NCBI RefSeq assembly: GCF_001894745.1
Contig: NZ_BBYF01000003.1
Location: 310,001 to 374,000 of the forward strand
DNA: 64,000 nucleotides
Source of the DNA: Paenibacillus sp. NAIST15-1
GTDB taxonomy: Bacteria > Bacillota > Bacilli > Paenibacillales > Paenibacillaceae
Direction of reading: 5' to 3'
Every line of letters starts with the position of its first letter. Position 1 is the stretch's first letter. The notes under the pieces are model-generated. The model was given only the letters and a program-made list of their open reading frames with translations. It was not told the DNA's origin and searched no databases. Shown here piece after piece: positions 54,896-64,000 of the stretch. A program made the translations under genes and the position numbers.

Positions 54896-56272
54896 TCATT
54901 TCATTGCATGTGTAATGGACTTTGCCATCTGATGTAGTGGAATGACTTGCGATACGCATCCCAACTCGATTGCCGCGCGCGGCATGCCGAAGACGACGCA
55001 GCTTTCTTCACTTTCGACAAAGGTTGAAGTTACGCCCTCGTCGGCCAACCGTTTCATCATTTTCGCACCGTCACTACCCATTCCCGTCAACAGCACGATA
55101 TGCCGTTTCAGTCCCTTCAACGGCAGTAGTGATTCGAACAGGGAATCTACTGATGGACGATGTCCGTTGCGGGGCTCACCTTTGGATAAAGCAATCGAAT
55201 AATTCCCCTCTGCATTGCGCACGGCCATCATATGCATGCCACCTGGTGCAATGTAAGCTACCCCAGTCTGCAGCACATCGCCATGCTGCGCTTCCCTTAC
55301 TTCAATATCACTGTAATTGTTCAAACGTTCAGCTAATGATTTTGTGAAATTAGGCGGCATATGCTGAACCACCAATATTGGTGCGGGAATATGTTTAGGT
55401 AATGCTGACAACAGCTCTTTCAATGCACGCGGACCGCCCGTCGATGTCCCAATGGCAACAATTTGCTCAAATCTCGTTGAGTTGGCTGCATTCGCTGTTC
55501 CAACGAATTCTGAGGCATTCAGATGCGTGACATCTAGGCGCTCTTCGTGATTAGGATGCAATTCCTCGTTCGCATTCGGAGCAACTGGCTTCCCGGCACG
55601 AGTACGGCCAATAATCGGCGTATCGCCAATAATCGGCGTATCCTCCATGCTGCGTTGTGTCTGCATTTCCTTCGCTGCCAATTTTGCAGCCGCTCTAGAA
55701 GTAATCGGGCTCTTCGCTCTCAGCTTATTCCCATCATCTGTACGAGACTTTAAACCGGATTGATGCGGAGGCCTTGGGACGAGCTCTTCTGTCGGCAAAG
55801 CAGCTGCGTACTCCCGCTTTAGCCGCTCCCCTTGTTCCCGCAGTCGTTCCAGCTGACGCTTTCTTTCTTGAGAAGCAATTGCAGTATGCAGCTTCTCCCG
55901 CAGCATTTCTCCAACCTTATGTATATCTTTCGTCCCACCCGCAGGGCTTGGTTTACATACGAAGTCAAAAGCTCCATATTCAAGTGCGGATAATGTCTCC
56001 GAGCGCCCTTCTTCTGTTAAACTTGACAGCATAATGACCGGGGTAGGGCAATCTGTCATTATGCTCTGAAGTGCTACGAGGCCATTCTGAATCGGCATCT
56101 CAACATCCAGCGTCACTGCATCTGGCTTCAGTTCCATCACTTTGTGTACAGCATCTACGCCATTAGAGGCAGTACCGATAATCTCAAAGGAATGATCCTG
56201 GATAATTAAATCAGATATAATCGTTCGCATGAAGGCCGAGTCGTCCACGACAAGCACTTTCTTGGTTGTCAA
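54896..56272 (-). CDS. cheB: Chemotaxis response regulator / glutamate methylesterase CheB with long linker
   Basis: 458 residues against about 357 in the family. The receiver domain (Asp10, Asp11, phospho-acceptor Asp56, Lys107) is followed by a roughly 135-residue charged linker (130-265) and the methylesterase domain with Ser277 (GTSTGGP), His304 (VVQHMPPN) and Asp401 (GMGSDGA). All catalytic residues are intact. The linker starts as a coiled coil and contains a duplicated DTPIIG from an 18-bp repeat. TTG start at 56272 with GGGAG some 12 bases upstream, a rather weak site. Confidence 0.95.
   Translation of the reverse strand: MTTKKVLVVDDSAFMRTIISDLIIQDHSFEIIGTASNGVDAVHKVMELKPDAVTLDVEMPIQNGLVALQSIMTDCPTPVIMLSSLTEEGRSETLSALEYGAFDFVCKPSPAGGTKDIHKVGEMLREKLHTAIASQERKRQLERLREQGERLKREYAAALPTEELVPRPPHQSGLKSRTDDGNKLRAKSPITSRAAAKLAAKEMQTQRSMEDTPIIGDTPIIGRTRAGKPVAPNANEELHPNHEERLDVTHLNASEFVGTANAANSTRFEQIVAIGTSTGGPRALKELLSALPKHIPAPILVVQHMPPNFTKSLAERLNNYSDIEVREAQHGDVLQTGVAYIAPGGMHMMAVRNAEGNYSIALSKGEPRNGHRPSVDSLFESLLPLKGLKRHIVLLTGMGSDGAKMMKRLADEGVTSTFVESEESCVVFGMPRAAIELGCVSQVIPLHQMAKSITHAMK
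55608..55643 (-). repeat. 18-bp tandem duplication in the cheB linker
   Basis: Two adjacent copies (55608-55625 and 55626-55643), 17 of 18 identical, encode the repeated DTPIIG. Confidence 0.85.
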
Positions 56273-56339
56273 TTTCTCATCACGCTCCCTAAGCAGCCAT
56301 TTGTGAATGCTGCGTCCTCCATTTCTTCATGCCTTACAT

Positions 56340-57254
56340 TTAGGAGGACCATCTGCCCAGCCATTTCCGCAAAAATTGCTTAACCCCTCCAGCTTGTCCA
56401 GTCTGCCCGATTCCGTGAATGTAAGCATTGGCTAGTTCACGAAGCTGCTTGGCAACTATACATTGTGGATACAAAATAGCGAATGGAATTTGCCTCTTTA
56501 CGGCCTGCATCACATGGGGATCATCATATAAAATCCCCAGCGTCGGAATCGGATGATTCAAGAATCGTTCCGCTACCGTTGATAATCGCTCAGCCGTCTG
56601 GCTTCCCTCTTTCCAATCTGAAGCTCGGTTGATGACAAGACGGAACGAATGATCAGGTCTCGCAGCGGAAACGACCTTAATCAGTGCATAGGCATCCGCA
56701 ATGGACGTTGGCTCAGGTGTGGTTACAACAAGCGTCTCATCCGCTGCTGAGAGAAATTGCATCGTCTCCTTACTCAGGCCCGCTCCCGTATCAAACAAGA
56801 TGACATCATACTGTGATGACCATTTCTCCATTTCTTGGATGAAGTGTTCAATATGAACGGAAGGCATATCCAATAATTCTTGGAACCCGGAGCCCCCTGG
56901 AATGTAGTGCATTCCTCGAGGACCTACCTGAATAATATCCTGCAGGGAGTGCCCGTCTCGCAAGACGTGCATGAGGCTCACACCTGATGTCGCACCGAGC
57001 AGAACATCAATGTTCCCCATGCCGATATCCGCATCGAATACAAGTGTTCGATACCCCGCATCTTGGAGGGAGAGCGCGAAGTTCAACGTAAAATTGGATT
57101 TTCCAACGCCGCCCTTACCGCTCGTAACGGCAATAATACGTGCAGCTCGAACTTCAGAGCTTCCCTGCGCCATCCGAGATGACACCGTGGAACCAACTCT
57201 TTCATGACGGGATTCTACCAACTGTCTTAGTCCTTCTGCTTGATCGTAGCTCAT
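56340..57254 (-). CDS. flhG: Flagellar number/placement ATPase FlhG (YlxH)
   Basis: 304 residues, a MinD/ParA-type ATPase with the deviant Walker A TSGKGGVGKSN near residue 50, DADIGMGN and VVTTPEP. FlhG limits flagellar number and stimulates FlhF GTPase. The ATG at 57254 (MSYDQAEGLRQLV, the usual family start) is preceded by AGTAGGTG across the flhF stop; a GTG 12 bases earlier lacks a site. Confidence 0.94.
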   Translation of the reverse strand: MSYDQAEGLRQLVESRHERVGSTVSSRMAQGSSEVRAARIIAVTSGKGGVGKSNFTLNFALSLQDAGYRTLVFDADIGMGNIDVLLGATSGVSLMHVLRDGHSLQDIIQVGPRGMHYIPGGSGFQELLDMPSVHIEHFIQEMEKWSSQYDVILFDTGAGLSKETMQFLSAADETLVVTTPEPTSIADAYALIKVVSAARPDHSFRLVINRASDWKEGSQTAERLSTVAERFLNHPIPTLGILYDDPHVMQAVKRQIPFAILYPQCIVAKQLRELANAYIHGIGQTGQAGGVKQFLRKWLGRWSS

Positions 57255-57258
57255 TTCG

Positions 57259-58644
57259 TCATGCACCTACTATTCGTCTTACCGCTTCATCCACCTGGAA
57301 CGGCTCGATATCGTCCGGGACATTCTGTCCTGTAGTTATGTAACTGAACGGAATCGTCGTTCGATCTGCAAGTTCAAGCACCGCACCGAATGTATCTGTC
57401 TCATCCGCCTTCGTGAATATGATCCGATCGATGCGCTGTCTTGAGAAACGCTCCAGTATAGCGATCATATCTTCCGTCTTGGAAGTTAAGCTCAAAACGA
57501 GGAATGTCTCACTGTCTGGGAACGGCTTAAGCATCGTATTCAACTCATTCACATACATATCGTTGCGGAAATTGCGCCCTGCTGTATCCATAATGATCAG
57601 ATCACAGCCTTGAAGCGCCCGCAATGCCCGTTCCGTGTCATTGGGCGAGGTCACAACCTCCATCGGAACGTTCAATATCGATGCATATGTTCTGAGTTGT
57701 TCAACAGCTGCAATTCGATAGGTGTCAGAAGCAATTAGACCTACCTTGCGTTGATGATGGAACATTTGATCTGCAGCCAGCTTCGCAATCGTCGTCGTCT
57801 TACCTACACCAGTCGGCCCAACGACATACAAAATGCGGGTAGCAGGTGTCAATCCATGGACAACATGCGACTGAAGCTTCTCTTCTACGATATCTTTCAC
57901 ATAGCCCCTCAGCACATCAGAATCAGGCTCTTCCTCACGGTTCAACTTGCATTGCTCCCAAGCCTGCTGCACGTATCCATATGCAGCCTCTTGCGACAGT
58001 CCTTGAAGCCTGAGATGACGCTCTACCTCCTGTGCGCTCTCTGACCATGAATCATAGTTGACGCGCTCCATTACTTTACGCATCATCCGTTTCATTTCAG
58101 CCAATTCTTTCTGTAAATGCGGGTCAGTCGGATCTTGTTCAATCGATGTCATCGGCATAACGGCCCGTTCAGACCGTGCAAATGGAAGCTGCGTCCAAGG
58201 CACAGCAGTACTCTCTTCTTCTAAATCAGCCGACATCGTCTGCATGGAATTTGGAGGCTGAACCGCCCTATTAGAGCTCATTGACTGCGGCATGCGACCA
58301 GCTGCATCTGCCTGCGGTTGGGCGGTTCCACGTTCCACATTTTTTGCAGACTGACCATTGCTGCCGCCTCCCCCATACATGGAGCGAGCAACCGATGAAG
58401 GAACATACGATTGCATCGTCCCATTGACAGGAGGAGTACTGGGTTCTGTGGAAGACTTGGCTGTAGGCTTAGCTTGTTCGTCGACCGCCGCCACTACTTC
58501 AATAGCTCGCTTACGGAACATGCCAAGAATACCGCCTGTCTTAACTTCTTTGGTACTGACAATGACCGCATCTTTTCCAAGTTCTTGCCTGATTTGACTC
58601 ATGGCCTCCGGCATCGTTTCGACGAGGTATTTTTTCACCCTCAT
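57259..58644 (-). CDS. flhF: Flagellar SRP-like GTPase FlhF
   Basis: 461 residues. N-terminal B domain (MRVKKYLVETMPEAMSQIRQ), a Pro/Ser/Gln-rich middle, then the SRP-type NG domain with VVGPTGVGKTTTIAKLA, DTYRIAAVEQL, DTAGRNFRND and TKADETDTFG. It positions the flagellar base. The ATG at 58644 overlaps the flhA stop (ATGA). Confidence 0.95.
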   Translation of the reverse strand: MRVKKYLVETMPEAMSQIRQELGKDAVIVSTKEVKTGGILGMFRKRAIEVVAAVDEQAKPTAKSSTEPSTPPVNGTMQSYVPSSVARSMYGGGGSNGQSAKNVERGTAQPQADAAGRMPQSMSSNRAVQPPNSMQTMSADLEEESTAVPWTQLPFARSERAVMPMTSIEQDPTDPHLQKELAEMKRMMRKVMERVNYDSWSESAQEVERHLRLQGLSQEAAYGYVQQAWEQCKLNREEEPDSDVLRGYVKDIVEEKLQSHVVHGLTPATRILYVVGPTGVGKTTTIAKLAADQMFHHQRKVGLIASDTYRIAAVEQLRTYASILNVPMEVVTSPNDTERALRALQGCDLIIMDTAGRNFRNDMYVNELNTMLKPFPDSETFLVLSLTSKTEDMIAILERFSRQRIDRIIFTKADETDTFGAVLELADRTTIPFSYITTGQNVPDDIEPFQVDEAVRRIVGA

Positions 58645-60674
58645 ACATTCACCACTCCGACGCTTTGAATTTCAACATTTGGTTCAAGCTCATTGTAGGA
58701 CAGAACCGGAACATCCTGCATCGCACGCTCCATAAGCTGCCGCAAGTACATGCGAATGTTCGGAGATGCCAGCATGATCGGCGAATGTCCGGTCTGTAAC
58801 AGCTTCTGAATCTGTTCACTCATGCGCTGATATACCTGCTGTGTCGTATTCGGATCTAGAACAAGGTAAGAACCATGCTCGTTCTGCTGCACATTGTCCG
58901 AAATTTTCTTTTCCAAGCTAGGTCCAATTGTGATCACACGCAGCGTCTCGCCTGGAGTTGAATATTGCTGTGTAATCTGGCGAGCAAGCGCTTGACGCAC
59001 ATATTCAGTTAATACATCCGGATCCTTCGTATATGTACCGTAATCTGCCAGTGTTTCGAATATGGTTACCAGATCGCGAATCGAGATCTTCTCTCGCAGA
59101 AGCTTCGCCAGAACTTTCTGAACATCCCCGATCGTCAATACATTTGGAATCAGTTCATCCACAAGAGCAGAATATTGTTCCTTAACCGTTTCAACAAGCG
59201 ATTTCGTCTCCTGACGTCCAATAAGCTCGTGTGCATGCTTTTTAACGATTTCAGTCAGATGCGTAGCCACAACAGAAGGCGGATCTACTACCGTGTATCC
59301 TGCCAATTCGGCACGCTCCTTCATCGCATCATCCACCCATAATGCTGGTAGTCCGAATGCCGGCTCTACCGTTTCAATTCCTGATACCGATTCATCATCA
59401 TAACCGGGATTCATCGCCAGATAATGATTGAGCAGAAGCTCCCCTCGGGCTACCGCATTGCCCTTAATCTTGATGACATATTCATTCGGCTTCAATTGGA
59501 TATTGTCTCGAATGCGGATGACAGGAACGACCAAGCCGAGCTCTAACGCGCATTGGCGTCGAATCATAATAATACGGTCAAGCAAATCCCCGCCTTGCTG
59601 TGTATCCGCAAGCGGAATGAGTCCATAACCGAACTCAAATTCAATCGGATCAACCTGCAGCAAATTGATTACACTCTCTGGACTGCGCACTTCTTCAATC
59701 TGCAGTTCTTCCTCAAGCTGCTCTTCTTCGATTTGCCGCTCATCGATGTTCTTCTGCATCCGATATCCGGCAATCCCAAGAATGACAGCAAATGGAATCG
59801 TAGATCCAATTCCAATTGGCGTAAGTAATCCAAGTAACGCGATCGTGCCTGATACGATATAGAGCAGCTTCGGATAAGCAAACATCTGCGCTCGCAAATC
59901 TTCTGCCAAGTTTCCATCAGATGCCGCCCTTGTTACGATAAGACCTGCTGCGGTCGAAATAAGAAGCGCTGGAATCTGGCTGACAAGTCCATCACCGATC
60001 GACAATATCGAATAAGTAGATGCTGCATCGCCAAATGATTTTCCATGCATCGCCATTCCGATAATGAAGCCGCCGATCAAGTTAATAAGCAGGATGATGA
60101 TACTTGCAATCGCATCCCCTTTTACGAATTTACTGGCACCGTCCATGGCGCCATAGAAATCCGCTTCTCGGCTAATCTTATCGCGGCGATCACGGGCCTG
60201 CTGTTCGTTGATAAGTCCTGCATTCAAGTCTGCGTCAATTGCCATTTGCTTACCCGGCATCGCATCGAGCGTAAAGCGTGCTGATACTTCAGCGACCCGC
60301 TCAGAGCCTTTCGTAATAACAATAAACTGTACGATGACAAGAATGAGGAAGACGACAAGACCAACCGCAATATTTCCCTGGGTTATCCACTCACCGAATG
60401 TGGCAACAACGTCACCAGCTTCGCCATTCGTAAGGATTTGCTTCGTAGTGGATATGTTCAATGCGAGTCGGAACAATGTCGTAATGAGCAGCATAGCCGG
60501 GAAAATCGAGAAGTTCAACGCTTCCCTCGTATTCATGGCAATGAGCAAAATCATGAGCGCGATCGATATATTGATTACGAGTAAAATGTCAAGCAACCAG
60601 GTCGGTATAGGTAAAACCATCATGAGTACGATACCGATAATACCGACCAAGACGAATAAATCTCTCGTTTTCAC
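58641..60674 (-). CDS. flhA: Flagellar export gate protein FlhA
   Basis: 677 residues, the same length as B. subtilis FlhA. Eight predicted transmembrane helices fill the first 310 residues, including the FHIPEP-region equivalent (RFTLDAMPGKQMAIDADLN). A large cytoplasmic domain docks chaperone-substrate complexes. The GTG at 60674 is chosen because GGAGGG lies 8 bases upstream (60683-60688); the in-frame ATG 36 bases earlier has no site. Confidence 0.96.
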   Translation of the reverse strand: MKTRDLFVLVGIIGIVLMMVLPIPTWLLDILLVINISIALMILLIAMNTREALNFSIFPAMLLITTLFRLALNISTTKQILTNGEAGDVVATFGEWITQGNIAVGLVVFLILVIVQFIVITKGSERVAEVSARFTLDAMPGKQMAIDADLNAGLINEQQARDRRDKISREADFYGAMDGASKFVKGDAIASIIILLINLIGGFIIGMAMHGKSFGDAASTYSILSIGDGLVSQIPALLISTAAGLIVTRAASDGNLAEDLRAQMFAYPKLLYIVSGTIALLGLLTPIGIGSTIPFAVILGIAGYRMQKNIDERQIEEEQLEEELQIEEVRSPESVINLLQVDPIEFEFGYGLIPLADTQQGGDLLDRIIMIRRQCALELGLVVPVIRIRDNIQLKPNEYVIKIKGNAVARGELLLNHYLAMNPGYDDESVSGIETVEPAFGLPALWVDDAMKERAELAGYTVVDPPSVVATHLTEIVKKHAHELIGRQETKSLVETVKEQYSALVDELIPNVLTIGDVQKVLAKLLREKISIRDLVTIFETLADYGTYTKDPDVLTEYVRQALARQITQQYSTPGETLRVITIGPSLEKKISDNVQQNEHGSYLVLDPNTTQQVYQRMSEQIQKLLQTGHSPIMLASPNIRMYLRQLMERAMQDVPVLSYNELEPNVEIQSVGVVNV

Positions 60675-60706
60675 GGAATGCACCCTCCATCCTTGATCAA
60701 GATTAA

Positions 60707-61846
60707 TCAATTGCCTTTGCCTTTTACTTTGTATACGTATGCCAGTACCTCAGCCACGGCTTGGAACAAATCGGCCGGAACGGTATCGCCAATATCGGCC
60801 CTCTGATACAAAGCACGGGCGAGCGGCTTGTTTTCCATCGTTATGACGCCGTGTTCCTTGGCAATCTGTTTAATACGGAGCGCGACGTAATCCTGTCCCT
60901 TGGCTACAATCTCCGGTGCTTCCATCGCACCACCATCATATTTCAGTGCAATTGCGAAGTGCGTCGGGTTTGTAATGACGACGTCTGCTTTCGGAACCTC
61001 CTGCATCATACGCATGAGTGCCATACGTCGCTGTCGTTCACGAATTTTACCCTTAATGAGAGGGTCACCTTCGGTCTTCTTGAATTCGTCCTTAATGTCC
61101 TGTTTTGACATCCGTAAGCTTTTCTCGTATTCATATCGTTGATACATGTAATCCAGAGCGGCAAGCACACATAACGCCACTCCAATCTTCATGCCAAGCA
61201 TAAGTGTCAAATGCCCTGTAAATGACATGATGTCATTCAAAGGAACATGGGACAGCATGACGATCGTATCTCGCTCCCCCCACAATGAGGTGTAGACGAT
61301 TACACCGATCGTCGTGAGCTTCATAATGGATTTCAGAAATTCAACTACAGAACGCATGGAAAAAATATTTTTGAAACCTTTTACCGGATCAATCTTCTCC
61401 AGCTTCATCTTCAGCGGCTCACCAGTAAATAAGAAGCCCACCTGCATGTAGTTGACGACGAGCGCAATAACGATTGCTGAAATAAACAACGGTGCCAGTA
61501 TAACCATCAGTTTAAGAAATATGGAACTGAAGTAGTCCAGCACATTGTTCGCCGTCACATCCATAGTAAGCCGATTCTGCAGCACATCTTGGAACAGCTC
61601 GACGATCCGATCCTTCATAAAACCGCCGAGCACGAACAAGCAAGAGAACCCAGCCAAGAGAATGAACGCTCCTGAGAGATCCATACTTTTGGCAACTTGC
61701 CCTTTCTTGCGGGTTTCTTGCCTCTTTTTCGGCGTTGCTTTCTCTGTCTTCTCTTGCGAGAACAGCTGCAAATCAAGAGGATAACGCAGTACATATGCGT
61801 GGCGATTCGACTCATCTCTGTGTACATCGTGAAGCTGCTTCATCAT
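60707..61846 (-). CDS. flhB: Flagellar export switch protein FlhB
   Basis: 379 residues: an N-terminal cytoplasmic segment with EKTEKATPKKRQETRKKGQV, four transmembrane helices, and a cytoplasmic domain with the self-cleaving NPTH motif at 293-296. Autocleavage switches export from hook to filament substrates. The ATG overlaps the fliR stop (ATGA); a second ATG follows directly. The first 25 residues are longer than in most relatives. Confidence 0.95.
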   Translation of the reverse strand: MMKQLHDVHRDESNRHAYVLRYPLDLQLFSQEKTEKATPKKRQETRKKGQVAKSMDLSGAFILLAGFSCLFVLGGFMKDRIVELFQDVLQNRLTMDVTANNVLDYFSSIFLKLMVILAPLFISAIVIALVVNYMQVGFLFTGEPLKMKLEKIDPVKGFKNIFSMRSVVEFLKSIMKLTTIGVIVYTSLWGERDTIVMLSHVPLNDIMSFTGHLTLMLGMKIGVALCVLAALDYMYQRYEYEKSLRMSKQDIKDEFKKTEGDPLIKGKIRERQRRMALMRMMQEVPKADVVITNPTHFAIALKYDGGAMEAPEIVAKGQDYVALRIKQIAKEHGVITMENKPLARALYQRADIGDTVPADLFQAVAEVLAYVYKVKGKGN

Positions 61847-62631
61847 CTCGCCCCCTGCATCATGCGTAGCAGCTGATCGAGCGCTTCGAACAGCGTAGAG
61901 AACAATTGCTGCAGTACGTAAACAAGACCTGGTACGACTAGCAGCAGCATAAGAAGACCAACAATTAGCTTAAGCGGAATCCCAACGACGAAAATATTGA
62001 ATTGCGGCGCCGTTCGCGCTAGAAATCCAAGTGCTACGTCCGTTAAAAATAGAGCGACGATAAGCGGTGCAGACACTTGGAAAGCAATGGTGAATGCTTC
62101 AGTGAATGACTTAACAATGAAATCTGTAATATTCCCATTTGCGATTTGAGCAAAAAAAGCATTTTCATCTAGCGGCAGCCACTTAAAACTTTGCATAATT
62201 CCGTCGATAAAGTAATGGTGGCCATTCATTCCAAGAAACAATAGAACAACAAATATGTATTTAAAGTTGCCCATCACAGGCGAACTTGCCCCGGTCAACG
62301 GGTCAATGACATTGGCCATGCCGAACCCAATCTGCATATCGATGAACGAACCTGCTGTCTGCACGATAGAGAAGAACAGCTGTGCTAAATATCCGATGAG
62401 CAGGCCTATCATTATTTCCCGGACAATATAAATGATATAAGTTCCATCTGTCGGTACACTCTTACCAAGCCCAAACAATAAATAAGCGATTAAGCTAACA
62501 AAGAATGCAAGTCCGATCTTGAACTTAATCGGCACGCCTCGGGAAGAAAAGACAGGAACAGCGACAAAGAACGCCGTGATTCGACACATCGAGAGCAAAA
62601 AAACAGGGAAAGCTTGTACGAGCATTTCCAT
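61843..62631 (-). CDS. fliR: Flagellar export protein FliR
   Basis: 262 residues with six hydrophobic helices, beginning MEMLVQAFPVFLLSMCRITA. It forms the FliP5-FliQ4-FliR1 export pore with its neighbours. The ribosome site is weak, and coupling to fliQ (11 bases upstream) is likely. An ATG two codons later is possible. Confidence 0.95.
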   Translation of the reverse strand: MEMLVQAFPVFLLSMCRITAFFVAVPVFSSRGVPIKFKIGLAFFVSLIAYLLFGLGKSVPTDGTYIIYIVREIMIGLLIGYLAQLFFSIVQTAGSFIDMQIGFGMANVIDPLTGASSPVMGNFKYIFVVLLFLGMNGHHYFIDGIMQSFKWLPLDENAFFAQIANGNITDFIVKSFTEAFTIAFQVSAPLIVALFLTDVALGFLARTAPQFNIFVVGIPLKLIVGLLMLLLVVPGLVYVLQQLFSTLFEALDQLLRMMQGAR

Positions 62632-62642
62632 GGCTTCACTGC

Positions 62643-62912
62643 CTAACCGATATAATGATGCAAATTATTTAAAATATTGTGCGTAAAATCCACGAGTGTC
62701 GTTAAAATCCAGGGTCCGAACAACAGTACAACGATCATAACTGCCACAATTTTCGGTACGAACGCAAGCGTCTGCTCCTGAATTTGTGTCGTCGCTTGAA
62801 AAACGCTTATTAACAATCCGACGACCAAGGCAACTACCAACATCGGTGCGCTCACTTTAAGAACAGTGAACACAGCCTGTCCTGCCAGACCCATAATAAA
62901 TTCTGCACTCAT
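62643..62912 (-). CDS. fliQ: Flagellar export protein FliQ
   Basis: 89 residues, two transmembrane helices, standard FliQ length (MSAEFIMGLAGQAVFTVLKV, VVGLLISVFQATTQIQEQTL). The ATG at 62912 is 7 bases from GGGAGG; the ATG at 62918 would touch that site. Part of the fliO-P-Q-R-flhB-flhA gate operon. Confidence 0.95.
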   Translation of the reverse strand: MSAEFIMGLAGQAVFTVLKVSAPMLVVALVVGLLISVFQATTQIQEQTLAFVPKIVAVMIVVLLFGPWILTTLVDFTHNILNNLHHYIG

Positions 62913-62946
62913 GTTCATTCCTCCCGTTCGCCATGTCTGACTCGCG

Positions 62947-63699
62947 TCATGTATTGAAGCTCATGAGCAGCGATTTCACTACAAGATACCAGCCATCTAC
63001 GAGCACGAATAATAAAATCTTGAACGGCAGCGATATCATAACCGGAGGCAGCATCATCATCCCCATGGCCATAAGCGTACTGGCCACAACCATATCAATG
63101 ACCAAGAATGGAATAAAGATCATAAATCCCATTTGGAACGCCGTCTTCAACTCACTGATCGCGAAAGCAGGCACGAGTACGGTTAACGGAATATCTTCGT
63201 ATGTTTTCGGTTTATCCGTTTTGGTGTATTTCATAAATAAGAGCAAATCTTTCTCACGTGTATGTGAGAACATAAACTTCTTCATCGGAACAGATGCCTT
63301 CTCGAGCGCTTGGGTCTGGTTCAACTCACCCTTTAAATACGGCTGTAGGGCTGATTGATTCACTTCGCCAATTGTCGGGGACATCACAAACAAAGTTAGA
63401 AAGAGCGCCAGACCAATCAACACCTGATTGGGCGGCATCTGCTGCGTCCCTAGGGACGTCCGCACGAACCCAAGGACAACCACAATTCGTGTGAAGGAGG
63501 TCATCAGCACCAGAATTGCTGGAGCTATGCTCAATATCGTAATAAGCAGCAATATCGAAATTGATGATGCTCCCGGTTGTCCTCCGCCCCCGACCTTAAT
63601 GTCGATGTCCGGAATAATGGGAGATGCCATAGCCCAATGAGCTGACATGCTGGATACAAACAGTGCGACGGTTACAGATAGTAACAATTTTTTGTTCAT
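62947..63699 (-). CDS. fliP: Flagellar export pore protein FliP
   Basis: 250 residues: a cleavable signal peptide (residues 1-25, cut near AMASP), a Gly-rich short segment, and four transmembrane helices with family motifs (MTSFTRIVVVLGFVRTSLGT, MPPNQVLIGLALFLTLFVM, PFLVIDMVVASTLMAMGMMM). ATG at 63699, 8 bases after the fliO stop, with only a weak ribosome site, so coupling to fliO is likely. Confidence 0.96.
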   Translation of the reverse strand: MNKKLLLSVTVALFVSSMSAHWAMASPIIPDIDIKVGGGGQPGASSISILLLITILSIAPAILVLMTSFTRIVVVLGFVRTSLGTQQMPPNQVLIGLALFLTLFVMSPTIGEVNQSALQPYLKGELNQTQALEKASVPMKKFMFSHTREKDLLLFMKYTKTDKPKTYEDIPLTVLVPAFAISELKTAFQMGFMIFIPFLVIDMVVASTLMAMGMMMLPPVMISLPFKILLFVLVDGWYLVVKSLLMSFNT

Positions 63700-63707
63700 G
63701 AATCCAT

Positions 63708-64000
63708 CTACCGATCTTCTTTATTATCTTCCTTCAATAACTGCTCCACTTGCTCGCTGCGCTTCGGCATGCGCTCAAGCTTCTCATGAAACATTTCATG
63801 GAATGAGACAGACTCCGTCTCTTCTGGCTTCGTGTTACTGTCAATAGTTCGTCCATTGCGTCCAACTCGCAGACGTTGTTTCCACTCCGACCAGGATGTT
63901 GGCCATGCCGCTGTCGGCTGCTCGCGTTCAAGCGCCGCGGTAAAGCGTGCCGCTTGGGCCGGATCGGATATTTTATCGATAAGCGTAATATCTTCCCCAA
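63708..64000 (-). CDS. fliO: Flagellar biosynthesis protein FliO (C-terminal part; cut by window edge)
   Basis: The last 97 codons are present. They read GEDITLIDKISDPAQAARFT and later WSEWKQRLRVGRNG, ending KEDNKEDR. The VTLIDKI-type segment and position before fliP identify FliO/FliZ, the small membrane protein that helps FliP assemble. The visible part is the charged cytoplasmic tail; the transmembrane helix lies outside the window. An overlapping frame on the same strand was rejected. Confidence 0.82.
   Translation of the reverse strand, partial: GEDITLIDKISDPAQAARFTAALEREQPTAAWPTSWSEWKQRLRVGRNGRTIDSNTKPEETESVSFHEMFHEKLERMPKRSEQVEQLLKEDNKEDR

Noticed and set aside
63734..64000. 88-codon minus-strand frame at the right edge starting near 64000
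   Set aside because: The frame beginning GEDITLIDKI matches FliO and ends just before fliP; the other frame is a basic shadow.

Overview
The window is a stretch of chromosome from a spore-forming, flagellated Firmicute, most like Paenibacillus or a close relative. The reasons are strong AGGAGG-type ribosome binding sites with many TTG and GTG starts, the dipicolinate synthase pair spoVFAB, the germination hydrolase SleB, SpoIIIE, TepA, and a gene order that follows the Bacillus subtilis fliO-to-ymfM region almost gene for gene. The genus is inferred from gene content, not from a database search. All 61 genes I can support lie on the minus strand, so transcription runs from base 64000 toward base 1. 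I see no tRNA, rRNA, CRISPR array, insertion sequence or prophage. No gene-free stretch exceeds about 250 bases.

In transcription order the first block (64000-49900) is the distal flagellar/chemotaxis operon: fliO (partial), fliP, fliQ, fliR, flhB, flhA (export gate), flhF, flhG (placement GTPase/ATPase), cheB, cheA, cheW, cheC, cheD, an unknown membrane protein, and the motility sigma factor. It is followed by a FapA-like gene and three poorly known small genes, one a swrB/ylxL analogue (49835-47117). The next block (46925-44021) is rpsB, tsf, pyrH, frr. Then come uppS, cdsA, dxr, rseP, proS and polC (43921-33681), covering undecaprenyl-PP, CDP-diacylglycerol and isoprenoid synthesis, site-2 proteolysis, an archaeal/eukaryotic-type prolyl-tRNA synthetase and the replicative polymerase.

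The translation/transcription block (33506-24267) is rimP, nusA, ylxR, ylxQ, infB, rbfA, nrnA, truB, ribF, rpsO. It starts from a strong sigma-A promoter followed by a leader hairpin that looks like a NusA-dependent attenuator. Then follow pnp, ylxY, the M16 peptidase mlpA, dut, spoVFA, spoVFB, asd, dapG, dapA (24065-13851). Here aspartate-pathway enzymes feed both lysine/peptidoglycan and spore dipicolinate. Next are RNase J, tepA, ylzJ, spoIIIE/ftsK, sleB (13619-6727), and finally the ymf cluster (ymfF, ymfH, ymfI, ymfJ, ymfK, rodZ), a 54-residue membrane protein and the start of yajQ.

This is mainly a conserved housekeeping and sporulation region. I found no convincing new multi-gene system. 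The points most worth a second look are a histidine-rich 45-bp tandem repeat grafted onto TepA, the rimP-nusA leader attenuator, candidate sporulation promoters (sleB, tepA, spoVFA, ylxY) embedded among housekeeping genes, intrinsic terminators placed directly before the uppS, pyrH and ymfI ribosome binding sites, and several small uncharacterised membrane or low-complexity genes at the end of the motility operon.
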